A DNA stretch of 64,000 nt from DATBIS01 sp036556805 (GTDB lineage Bacteria > Actinomycetota > UBA4738 > HRBIN12), in NCBI GenBank assembly GCA_036556805.1, contig DATBIS010000116.1:11088-75087 (forward strand). Direction: 5' to 3'. This document shows, piece by piece, positions 48,767-55,706 of the stretch. The notes below the pieces were generated by a model, which saw only the letters and a program-made list of their open reading frames with translations, was not told the origin of the DNA and ran no database searches. Made by a program: the position numbers and the translations under genes. Within the stretch, counting starts at the first letter, position 1, and each line of letters begins with the position of its first letter.

Positions 48767-49201
48767 GTGAAGCGCGCCCTGCCGAACGGCTACGAGGTCG
48801 ACGACGACCGGTCGCGCGTGGACGTGGCCGCCGTGCACCGCTACCTCTCGGAGGAGGCGTACTGGGTTCCCGGCCGATCGTTCGCGACGATCGAGCGGCT
48901 CGTGGCCGAGTCGACGCGCGTGCTGGGCGCGTACGCGCCCGACGGCGTCTTGGCGGGGTTCGCCCGCGTGGTGTCGGACCGGTCGAACTTCGCCTGGCTC
49001 GGGGACGTGTTCGTGCTGCCGGAGCATCGCGGTCGAGGGCTCGGCGTCGAGCTCGTGCGGGAGGCCGTCCAGCACGAGCCCGAGCGCGACTGCGCCTGGT
49101 ACCTCAACACTCGCGACGCACACCACCTCTACGCGCGATTCGGGTTCGAGCGCGCCGACCCCGATCGAACGATGACGCGGCCTCGCGCGACGCGCGGCTG
49201 A
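48767..49201 (+). CDS. GNAT-family N-acetyltransferase
   Basis: 144 aa from GTG 48767. Acetyl-CoA binding motif A 'WLGDVFVLPEHRGRGLGVEL' ([QR]-x2-G-x-[GA] as R-G-R-G-L-G) and 'HHLYARFGFERA' near the end. Substrate unknown. Probably co-transcribed with the amidase gene (5-bp gap). Converges with the MobA-like gene (1-bp apart). Confidence 0.88.
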   Translation: MKRALPNGYEVDDDRSRVDVAAVHRYLSEEAYWVPGRSFATIERLVAESTRVLGAYAPDGVLAGFARVVSDRSNFAWLGDVFVLPEHRGRGLGVELVREAVQHEPERDCAWYLNTRDAHHLYARFGFERADPDRTMTRPRATRG

Positions 49202-49771
49202 TCACGCGGGCAGGTCGCCCGGCTCGTCGACGTCCGGCGGTTGCGGCTCGTCGACCTCGACGTCTTCCACCCATTCGGGATGGCTCGCCATCAGCACGCG
49301 CGCGCCGACGTCTCCGGACAGGTGACCCGCATCCGCGTAGATCTCGCGCGACAGCAGTGCGGGACCGGGGCCGTCGCGGTAGCTCGCGCGCACGACCTGC
49401 CGGCGCGTCTCATGGAAGCGGGCGACGAGCCGCCGAATCACGTCGGGGTCGACGCCGGGCTGGTCGGCCATCAGCACGACGGCCCCCTCGCTCGCATCGT
49501 CGAGCGCGTGTAACGCGGACGCGAGCGACGTCGACTGGCCCTCGCGATAGGCAAGGTTCCGCACGAACCGTGCATTGGTAGGAAGCGCGAGCGCCGACTC
49601 CACGGCGTCGGCTTCGTGCCCGGTCACGACAACGATCTCGTCGACCACGCCCGCGTCCCGAAGCGCGTCGATCGCGTGTTGTGCGAGCGGCTTGCCTTCG
49701 ACCGTCGCGAGCTGCTTCGTGGAGCCGAACCGCGAGGACGTGCCGGCTGCCAGCACGACCCCAGAGATCAT
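49202..49771 (-). CDS. MobA/MocA-like nucleotidyltransferase
   Basis: 189 aa from ATG 49771. 'VVLAAGTSSRFGSTKQLATV' (LAAGxSxRxGxxK) and 'VVLMADQPGVDPDVIRRLV' (A-D-x-P) are the nucleotidyltransferase motifs of MocA, which makes molybdopterin cytosine dinucleotide for xanthine-oxidase/CO-dehydrogenase-type enzymes. Context with CoxG and the molybdo-hydroxylase operon supports MCD synthesis. ATG overlaps the CoxG stop by 4 nt. Confidence 0.9.
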   Translation of the reverse strand: MISGVVLAAGTSSRFGSTKQLATVEGKPLAQHAIDALRDAGVVDEIVVVTGHEADAVESALALPTNARFVRNLAYREGQSTSLASALHALDDASEGAVVLMADQPGVDPDVIRRLVARFHETRRQVVRASYRDGPGPALLSREIYADAGHLSGDVGARVLMASHPEWVEDVEVDEPQPPDVDEPGDLPA

Positions 49772-50379
49772 GCCCTGCGGCCGAACAGCTTCCGGAAGAA
49801 GCTCTTGATGACCGCCCAGATCGCCGACAGGCCGAGCCCGATCCCCCCCACCGGCCTCGCGACCGGGGGAGTGGCCGGGGATTCTTCGCCGGTCGCGGCG
49901 GGTGCCGATCCGGCTTCGACGGCAGCGACGCCGGCCGCCCCCATGCTCGCCTGCAAGCAGTCGGCGAACTCCTGCGTGAGCTTCTTCGACACCTCCGGGA
50001 GCAGGCCTCGCGAGAGCTGGGCGACCGTCCCTGACAGCGTGATGTCGGCTTGCATCTTCACGGTGGTGACGCCCTCGCCGGGCTCGAGCCACGACGTGAC
50101 GGTCGCGGTGGCGGCGCCCTTCCCCTTCTGCTCCATGCCCTTCGCCGAGAGCACCACGCGATGCGCGGCGTCGTCCCGTTCCCGCATCGTGACGGTGCCG
50201 GCGAACGAGAGCGAGACCGGTCCGAACTTCGCGTTCACCTTGCCCTTCCACGTCCGATCGTCGACGGTCTCGGTGAGCTCGGCGCCGGGCATGCACGGCG
50301 CCACGCGCTCGACGTCGAGGAGGTAGGCCCACAGAGCATCGACGCCCTCCGCGACGGTGAACTCGTTCTCGATGAGCAT
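49768..50379 (-). CDS. CoxG-like SRPBCC-domain protein
   Basis: 203 aa from ATG 50379. 'MLIENEFTVAEGVDALWAYL', 'VERVAPCMPGAELTE' and 'TWKGKVNAKFGPVSLSFAGT' are the CoxG/SRPBCC signature. The C-terminus is an Ala/Pro linker and a short hydrophobic basic segment ('LSAIWAVIKSFFRKLFGRRA') that could attach it to the membrane, a role proposed for CoxG in recruiting CO dehydrogenase. TAGGCT ends 7 nt before the ATG. Encoded about 4 kb from the molybdo-hydroxylase subunits. Confidence 0.9.
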   Translation of the reverse strand: MLIENEFTVAEGVDALWAYLLDVERVAPCMPGAELTETVDDRTWKGKVNAKFGPVSLSFAGTVTMRERDDAAHRVVLSAKGMEQKGKGAATATVTSWLEPGEGVTTVKMQADITLSGTVAQLSRGLLPEVSKKLTQEFADCLQASMGAAGVAAVEAGSAPAATGEESPATPPVARPVGGIGLGLSAIWAVIKSFFRKLFGRRA

Positions 50380-50407
50380 CGTGCCGAGCCTACCTCCGAG
50401 CTCGTGG

Positions 50408-50434
50408 TTGACGAAGGACGCTGCCGGGTAGCGT
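50408..50434 (+). promoter_or_regulatory. Promoter of the metallopeptidase gene: TTGACG and TAGCGT
   Basis: TTGACG (50408-50413), 15 bp, TAGCGT (50429-50434), then exactly 6 nt and GTG 50441. One of the few leaderless sites with a recognisable -35. Confidence 0.52.
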
Positions 50435-50440
50435 GACGCC

Positions 50441-51310
50441 GTGGGGTTCCGCAACAAGGTTCGGCTGGATCCGAGCCAGGTCCAGGACCGCCGTCGGTTC
50501 GGCGGCGGCACCGGCGTCGCCGTGGGCGGCGGCGCGGGCATCATCGGCCTGATCATCGTGCTCGCGATCAACCTCCTGGGCGGCGGGAACATCGACCTCA
50601 ACTCGCTGCCCGACCTCAACGGGGTGATCGCCGGCGGCGGCAGCGCGTCCAGCGACACCCTCGACCAGTGCAAGACGGGTCAGGACGCGAACACGTCCGA
50701 GGACTGCCGGATCGTGGGCTACGTCAACAGCATCCAGGCCTACTGGTCGGACGCGATCCAGGGCTACGAGCTCGCGCCCACGGTGTTCTTCAGTGGCTCG
50801 ACGTCGACCGGCTGCGGCAATGCCACCTCGGCGGTCGGGCCGTTCTACTGCCCGCCGGACGCCAGCGTGTACATCGACCTCGGCTTCTTTCAGGACCTCC
50901 AGACGAAGTTCGGAGCAGAGGGTGGCCCGTTCGCCCAGGCCTACGTGCTCGCGCACGAGTACGGCCACCACGTCCAGGACCTGCTGGGAGTCCTTGATCG
51001 CCTCCAGCCGGGTGAGGGCCCGCAGTCGGACTCGGTTCGCTCGGAGTTGCAGGCCGACTGCTACGCAGGGGTCTGGGCTGCGAACGCGGTGGACACCGGC
51101 TTCCTGACGCCGCTCACGGACGCAGATGTCGCGCAGGCGCTCGACGCGGCCGCGGCGGTGGGCGACGACCGCATCCAGAAGGAGTTCCAAGGCCAGGTCA
51201 ACCGAGAGACCTGGACGCATGGATCGTCGGCGGAACGGCAGCACTGGTTCACCGTCGGGTACAACGCCGGGCAGCCGCAGGCATGCGATACCTTCTCTGG
51301 CAAGGTATAA
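50441..51310 (+). CDS. Membrane-anchored neutral zinc metallopeptidase (YpfJ family)
   Basis: 289 aa from GTG 50441. The N-terminus 'RLDPSQVQDRRRFGGGTGVA' leads into one TM helix (about 28-47), then the peptidase domain with H172-E-Y-G-H176 ('VLAHEYGHHVQDLLG') and a third ligand region 'SVRSELQADCYAGVWAA'. It is the 'putative neutral zinc metallopeptidase' family (YpfJ). The Cys residues suggest disulfides outside the cell. It is directly upstream of, and same strand as, the halogenase-like gene (114 bp). Confidence 0.9.
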   Translation: MGFRNKVRLDPSQVQDRRRFGGGTGVAVGGGAGIIGLIIVLAINLLGGGNIDLNSLPDLNGVIAGGGSASSDTLDQCKTGQDANTSEDCRIVGYVNSIQAYWSDAIQGYELAPTVFFSGSTSTGCGNATSAVGPFYCPPDASVYIDLGFFQDLQTKFGAEGGPFAQAYVLAHEYGHHVQDLLGVLDRLQPGEGPQSDSVRSELQADCYAGVWAANAVDTGFLTPLTDADVAQALDAAAAVGDDRIQKEFQGQVNRETWTHGSSAERQHWFTVGYNAGQPQACDTFSGKV

Positions 51311-51424
51311 GCACGGTTGCCGCTACGCCGTCCGTCGTAGGGGGGTCCGTGAGACGGCGTATTCCGCCGCCGGACTGAATCCCGTACGTTCGAACGCTCA
51401 ACCTGCGCGAAGAGGGAGCTCTGG

Positions 51425-53248
51425 GTGTCTGAACAGTTCGACGTGATCGTGATCGGCGGCGGCCCTGCCGGGTCGACCGCCGCAGGATTCCTCAACCAGA
51501 TGGGCCACCGCGTCTTGCTGCTCGAGCGCGAAGTGTTCCCGCGCCACCACATCGGCGAGTCGATGATCGCGGCGACGATCGATGTGCTCGCCGAGATCGG
51601 GCTCGAGGAGAAGCTCGCGGAGGCGAACTTCCCCGTGAAGTCTGGCGGCTGCTTCATCTGGGGGCAGACCACCGATCCGTGGTGCATCCGGTTCGAGGAG
51701 ATCCCCGGGCGGCCCACCTCGTACCAGGTGAAGCGCTCCGTCTTCGACAAGCTCTTGCTGGACCACGTCGCCGAGAGCGGCGTCGACGTGCGCCAGGGAC
51801 ACCGGGTGCTCGACGTGCTCAACGAGGACGGGCGCGTCGTGGGCGTGCGGTTCTCGGACCAGGACGGCGTCCAACACACGGCGACCGCGCGCTACACGGT
51901 CGACGCGTCGGGGCTCGCGGCCGTGGTCGCCAACCGTCTCTCGAGCCGGGTGCCGGTCGAGGAGCTCAAGAACATGTGCCTCTACGGGTACTGGACCGGC
52001 GAGCACCCCGCGCCGGCGAAGCTCGGCGGACAGATCCGGCCCCACGACCGAAACAACATCATCATCAAGATGCTGTCCGACGGTTGGCTCTGGTTCATCC
52101 CGCTGGGGGACCCGGGGCCCGATGGGACCGCGGAGCCCGATGCCGGCCGGCGCGAGATCAGCGTCGGCTTCGTCGCACCCAGGGCGAACCTCCCGGAGTC
52201 CGGCGGCAAGGCCGCGCTCGAGGAGTTCTATCTCGAACGCGTTCGCTCGGCCGACGAATGGCAGTACCTCCTGCAGGACGCCTCGTACACGGGTCGCTTC
52301 CACACCGTGAAGGACTGGTCCTACCGCAGCGACCGGATGGCGGGTCCGGGCTACTTCGCGGTCGGCGACGCGTCGTGCTTCGTGGACCCGATCCTTTCCT
52401 CGGGCGTGTTCCTCGCCGTGCTCTACGCGAAGATGTGCGCGGCGGGCGTCCACACGATCCTCACGACCTCGGCTCCCGAGGACCTCGTGCACGACTGGTA
52501 TCAGGGGCTCTACCTCGACACGTACTCCGACTACCTCGAGATGGCGCGCTACTGGTATCACGGCCACCGCGAGGTCGGGATGTGGATGAACCGCGCGCAG
52601 GAGCAGCTCGAGGAGGAGGAGGACACGGTGTTCGCCGACACCAACCGCGACGCGTTCATCGCGCTCGCGACCGGCAACACCCACGCGCACCCGAACTACG
52701 TGCTCGCGCGCCGGCTCGCCTCGTTCCCGCTGCCGCTGCACCTTCGCAAGGACCCGCGGAGCTTCTACTTCCGCGAGACGAAGGCCGCGCTCATCGGCCA
52801 CGCCGACAAGGAGATGCACCCGGAGGACGCGGAGGAGATCGACAAGTCGGCCGAGACCCTCGCGCTGCCGAGCGACGTGCGCAAGGGCATGCTGAACATG
52901 ATGCACACCTACGACCAGACGACACTCGAGCGGTTCTCCGGCAACGGACAGAAGGCGACGACCATGGACGCGGAGCTCGCGATGTCGCCGAGGGCGCGGC
53001 TCAGCCTCGAGGCGATCGACGACTCGGTCACGCTCGTGGTCAAGGCGCCGAACGGGAAGCGGCGCGCGATCGCCTGGGACGTCGAAGTACCGATCGTCGC
53101 GGCGTTCGACAAGCCGGCGCGGCCGGAGGACGTCGCCGCTTCGACGGGCCTCGACGCCGATCGAGTGGCCGCTTTCTGCGCGGAGCTCGCTGGCGCCGGC
53201 GTCCTGGTGTCGGCCCACGCGGCGGAGCCGGTCGCCGAGACGACCTAG
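51425..53248 (+). CDS. Flavin-dependent halogenase-like FAD protein with C-terminal extension
   Basis: 607 aa from GTG 51425 (GGGAG upstream). FAD Rossmann 'DVIVIGGGPAGSTAAGFLNQ', 'HIGESMIAATIDVLAEIGLE', 'FPVKSGGCFIWG' with Lys72 at the place of the conserved halogenase lysine, and the halogenase signature 'DGWLWFIPLGD' (G-W-x-W-x-I-P), then 'GYFAVGDASCFVDPILSSGV'. Residues 380-520 are an extra helical region rich in Glu ('AQEQLEEEEDTVFADTNRDA'), and the last about 65 residues look like a winged helix ('PARPEDVAASTGLDADRVAA'). Substrate unknown; no NRPS/PKS or prenyl genes are nearby. It could instead be a geranylgeranyl-reductase-type oxidoreductase. Confidence 0.78.
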   Translation: MSEQFDVIVIGGGPAGSTAAGFLNQMGHRVLLLEREVFPRHHIGESMIAATIDVLAEIGLEEKLAEANFPVKSGGCFIWGQTTDPWCIRFEEIPGRPTSYQVKRSVFDKLLLDHVAESGVDVRQGHRVLDVLNEDGRVVGVRFSDQDGVQHTATARYTVDASGLAAVVANRLSSRVPVEELKNMCLYGYWTGEHPAPAKLGGQIRPHDRNNIIIKMLSDGWLWFIPLGDPGPDGTAEPDAGRREISVGFVAPRANLPESGGKAALEEFYLERVRSADEWQYLLQDASYTGRFHTVKDWSYRSDRMAGPGYFAVGDASCFVDPILSSGVFLAVLYAKMCAAGVHTILTTSAPEDLVHDWYQGLYLDTYSDYLEMARYWYHGHREVGMWMNRAQEQLEEEEDTVFADTNRDAFIALATGNTHAHPNYVLARRLASFPLPLHLRKDPRSFYFRETKAALIGHADKEMHPEDAEEIDKSAETLALPSDVRKGMLNMMHTYDQTTLERFSGNGQKATTMDAELAMSPRARLSLEAIDDSVTLVVKAPNGKRRAIAWDVEVPIVAAFDKPARPEDVAASTGLDADRVAAFCAELAGAGVLVSAHAAEPVAETT

Positions 53249-54378
53249 CGGGCCTCCGCGCCCGGGCGCGGACGGTCGTGGATCGGTCCCGGCCGGTCCT
53301 TGAGGAACCCGCCGCGGCGCGCGCGCTTGACCGCGACGATCTCCGCGACGATCGACTGGGCGATCTCCTCGGGTCCCTCGGCGCCCATGTCGAGGCCGGC
53401 CGGGCCGTGGATCCGCTCGCGGTCGGCGTCGCTCACGTCGACGCCCTCCTCCCGAAGCTCCATGAACAGGCGCTCGGTTCGCGCGGCCGGGCCGAGCATC
53501 CCGATGTACGCGGCCGGCGAGGTGAGCAGCGATCGTAGGTAGTCCTTGTCGCGCAGGAAGTTGTGCGTCATGACCACCGCGTAGGTCCGCTCGTCGATCG
53601 GCGCGAGCTTCGCGGCGGAGGACGGTTCGTCCACGTGCACGAAGCCGGCCGCGCCGGGGAAGCGGTCGGCCGTCAAGAACGCCTCGCGGTCGTCCACCAC
53701 GATCGCGCTCCAGCCGACGACGCCGGCCGCCCGCACGAGCGGGATCGCGTCGTGGCCGGCCCCGCAGATCAGCAAGCGCAGCGGCGGCTCGAGCACCTCG
53801 ACGAACGCGCGCACGCCCGGCTCGAACGTGCGGATCTCGGACCGCTGTTCGCGGAGGAGCTCTCGTGCGGCAGCGATCGCTTGGGCGTCGACGCCGGGGT
53901 CGCCGACCGAACCCTCCTCCCGGCCGTCCCGGCGAACCACCAGCCGCGCGCCGGGCTCTACGCTCGCGACGTCCGACTCGAGCACGGTGACGAGGCAGAT
54001 CGGACGCTCCTCCTCGAGCGCGATCCGCAGCACGCCGGCGACCTCCGCGGCGCGATCGGCGGGTTCGATGAACACCTCGATCGCGCCGTTGCATCCGAGC
54101 CCGAGGCCCCACACGGCATCGTCGTCCGCGGTGAGGTCCCAACCCGCGAGCCTCGCCCTGCCCTCCTGCATCACGACCTTCGCGAGGTCGGCGACGTCCC
54201 CCTCCAGGCAGCCGCCGCTCAGGTTGCCGATCGGGGTTCCCTCCTCGGGCACCAGCAGGCGGGCGCCCGGACGCCGGTAGGTCGAGCCGCGCACGGCCAC
54301 GATCGTCGCGAGCGCCATCCGCTGCCCCTGCGCCGAGAGGGACTCGATCGCGCCCAGCACGTCCGTGATCTCGCTCAC
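53245..54378 (-). CDS. XdhC/CoxI-family molybdo-hydroxylase maturation protein
   Basis: 377 aa from GTG 54378. N-terminal XdhC/CoxI domain 'MALATIVAVRGSTYRRPGAR' and 'GNLSGGCLEGDVADLAKVVM', and C-terminal Rossmann part 'RLLICGAGHDAIPLVRAAGV' with 'YVGMLG'-type 'AAYIGMLGPAARTERLF'. It carries out maturation (sulfuration and insertion) of the Mo-MCD cofactor of xanthine-oxidase-family enzymes. TACCAT ends exactly 6 nt before the GTG. The stop overlaps that of the halogenase-like gene (4 nt, convergent); it diverges from the molybdo-hydroxylase operon. Confidence 0.92.
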   Translation of the reverse strand: MSEITDVLGAIESLSAQGQRMALATIVAVRGSTYRRPGARLLVPEEGTPIGNLSGGCLEGDVADLAKVVMQEGRARLAGWDLTADDDAVWGLGLGCNGAIEVFIEPADRAAEVAGVLRIALEEERPICLVTVLESDVASVEPGARLVVRRDGREEGSVGDPGVDAQAIAAARELLREQRSEIRTFEPGVRAFVEVLEPPLRLLICGAGHDAIPLVRAAGVVGWSAIVVDDREAFLTADRFPGAAGFVHVDEPSSAAKLAPIDERTYAVVMTHNFLRDKDYLRSLLTSPAAYIGMLGPAARTERLFMELREEGVDVSDADRERIHGPAGLDMGAEGPEEIAQSIVAEIVAVKRARRGGFLKDRPGPIHDRPRPGAEAR

Positions 54379-54384
54379 GCGTCG

Positions 54385-54390
54385 ATGGTA
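54385..54390 (-). promoter_or_regulatory. Leaderless -10 (TACCAT) of the xdhC-like gene
   Basis: On the minus strand TACCAT (54390-54385) is followed by exactly 6 nt and GTG 54378. Confidence 0.5.
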
Positions 54391-54459
54391 CGGCTCCCGA
54401 GCACGAGGGGAGGGGATCGGCTCAAGGTCGGAGGTCTTGCCGCCGAAGGGCCAAAGGAG

Positions 54460-54972
54460 ATGGACGACTCCTTTCAGTACGGGAAGCCGGCAAAGCGGGG
54501 CCCGCAGGTGAACGCGAGCCCGAAGCTCCTGATCGGCCTCGTGATGCTCGCCGTCGCCGCGGTGGCCGTGTTCTTCGCGATGAAGACCTTCTCGGGCGCC
54601 GGGAAGGAGGCCGCCCAGGCCGAGGTGAGCGTGATCCAGCAGGCGGACGTTGCTCAGGACATCACGGCGAAGACGAACCTTTCGGCGGCCCTGGCTGCCG
54701 CGCAGATCGCCGCGGTCCAGAGCAACTCGTTCGTCGACGCCGGCCCCGCGCAGCTCGCGGCGGTCGAGCCCACGTTCCAGTACACCGACGGCCCCTCGAC
54801 CGCCCCGAGCGTGATCAGCGTCTCCGCGACCGAGACCCAATGGTCGGCGGCCGCGATGGCCGAGAGCGGCACCTGCTTCTGGATCACGCTCGGACCGACC
54901 GGCACGATGTACGGGTCGGGCACGCCGTGCACGGGCGCCGCGGCCGCGGGCGCGTCGGCCGCGTCCTGGTGA
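54460..54972 (+). CDS. Single-TM protein with conserved C-terminal GTCFW...YGSG..CTG domain
   Basis: 170 aa. N-terminal 'MDDSFQYGKPAKRGP', one TM helix (about 24-41), and an outside domain ending 'SGTCFWITLGPTGTMYGSG' and 'TPCTGAAAAG'. The protein at 61957..62433 shares this ending ('GACFFIKR', 'LRYGSGETCTG') and the preceding 'SVSATETQWSAAAMA' versus 'SVYATATVWAAAVQA', so the two are paralogues. Two Cys probably form a disulfide. Function unknown; the single N-terminal helix and small domain recall pilin-like or secreted anchor proteins. The 4-nt overlap with the next gene shows coupling. Confidence 0.7.
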   Translation: MDDSFQYGKPAKRGPQVNASPKLLIGLVMLAVAAVAVFFAMKTFSGAGKEAAQAEVSVIQQADVAQDITAKTNLSAALAAAQIAAVQSNSFVDAGPAQLAAVEPTFQYTDGPSTAPSVISVSATETQWSAAAMAESGTCFWITLGPTGTMYGSGTPCTGAAAAGASAASW

Positions 54973-55121
54973 TCGTGGTCGACGACTCCTTCAACTTCGG
55001 CCGCCCTGCCGCGCGCTATCGCGGCAAGCACGCCCGCACGCTGGACCGGCGCGCGCTCTCCCACGGGGCGCTCGCGTTCGCCGTGGTGATCTTCGCGTAC
55101 GCCCTCGTTCGCGTGATCTGA
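54969..55121 (+). CDS. 50-aa single-TM protein sharing the DDSF..G.PA N-terminal motif
   Basis: 50 aa, GTG overlapping the stop of the preceding gene (GTGA). N-terminal 'VDDSFNFGRPAARYRGKHA' matches 'MDDSFQYGKPAKRGP' of the preceding protein; one C-terminal TM helix ('HGALAFAVVIFAYALVRVI'). The repeated motif in two adjacent, unrelated-length membrane proteins suggests a common docking or sorting signal on the cytosolic side. No family recognised. Confidence 0.6.
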   Translation: MIVVDDSFNFGRPAARYRGKHARTLDRRALSHGALAFAVVIFAYALVRVI

Positions 55122-55217
55122 CTTCCGTCGCACCGCGACACGCGACCCAACTGATTCGCGCGTTTTCCACACCGGGACTACACTCGCGAGCCTGCACCTC
55201 GAGAAAGGGGGAGGCTC

Positions 55218-55694
55218 GTGACGCACGTCTCCGTTTCGGTCAACGGGGCTCCGCGCGAGGCCGAGGTGGAGCCTCGCCAGCTCCTCGTGTACTTCCTCCG
55301 GGAGACCCTCGGACTCACCGGAACGAACGTCGGGTGCGACACCTCCAGCTGCGGCAGCTGCACGGTCCTGTTGGACGGCGAGTCGGTGAAGTCCTGCACG
55401 CTGTTGGCGGTGCAGGCCGACGGTCGCGAGGTCACGACGATCGAGGGATTCACGCCCGAGGACGGGCTGCATCCCCTGCAGGAAGCCTTCCACCGCAACC
55501 ACGGTCTGCAGTGCGGCTATTGCACTCCCGGCATGATCATGGCCGCGGCGAGCTACCTGAAGGAGAACCCGTCTCCGACGGAGGAAGAGGTGCGGGAGTC
55601 CCTGGAGGGGAACCTCTGTCGCTGTACCGGCTATCAGAACATCGTGAAGTCCATCCTCGACGCCGCCGGCACGATGGCCGGCGCGAAGGCCTGA
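55218..55694 (+). CDS. Molybdo-hydroxylase small subunit, 2x[2Fe-2S] (CoxS-like)
   Basis: 158 aa from GTG 55218 (AAAGGGGGAGG upstream). First cluster Cys40, 45, 48, 60 ('GCDTSSCGSC', 'VKSC'), second cluster Cys99, 102, 134, 136 ('CGYC', 'LCRC'). It relays electrons from the Mo centre to FAD. Operon order is small, large, medium subunit, unlike the classical coxMSL of form I. Confidence 0.95.
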   Translation: MTHVSVSVNGAPREAEVEPRQLLVYFLRETLGLTGTNVGCDTSSCGSCTVLLDGESVKSCTLLAVQADGREVTTIEGFTPEDGLHPLQEAFHRNHGLQCGYCTPGMIMAAASYLKENPSPTEEEVRESLEGNLCRCTGYQNIVKSILDAAGTMAGAKA

Positions 55695-55706
55695 GGAGGC
55701 TCGGTC

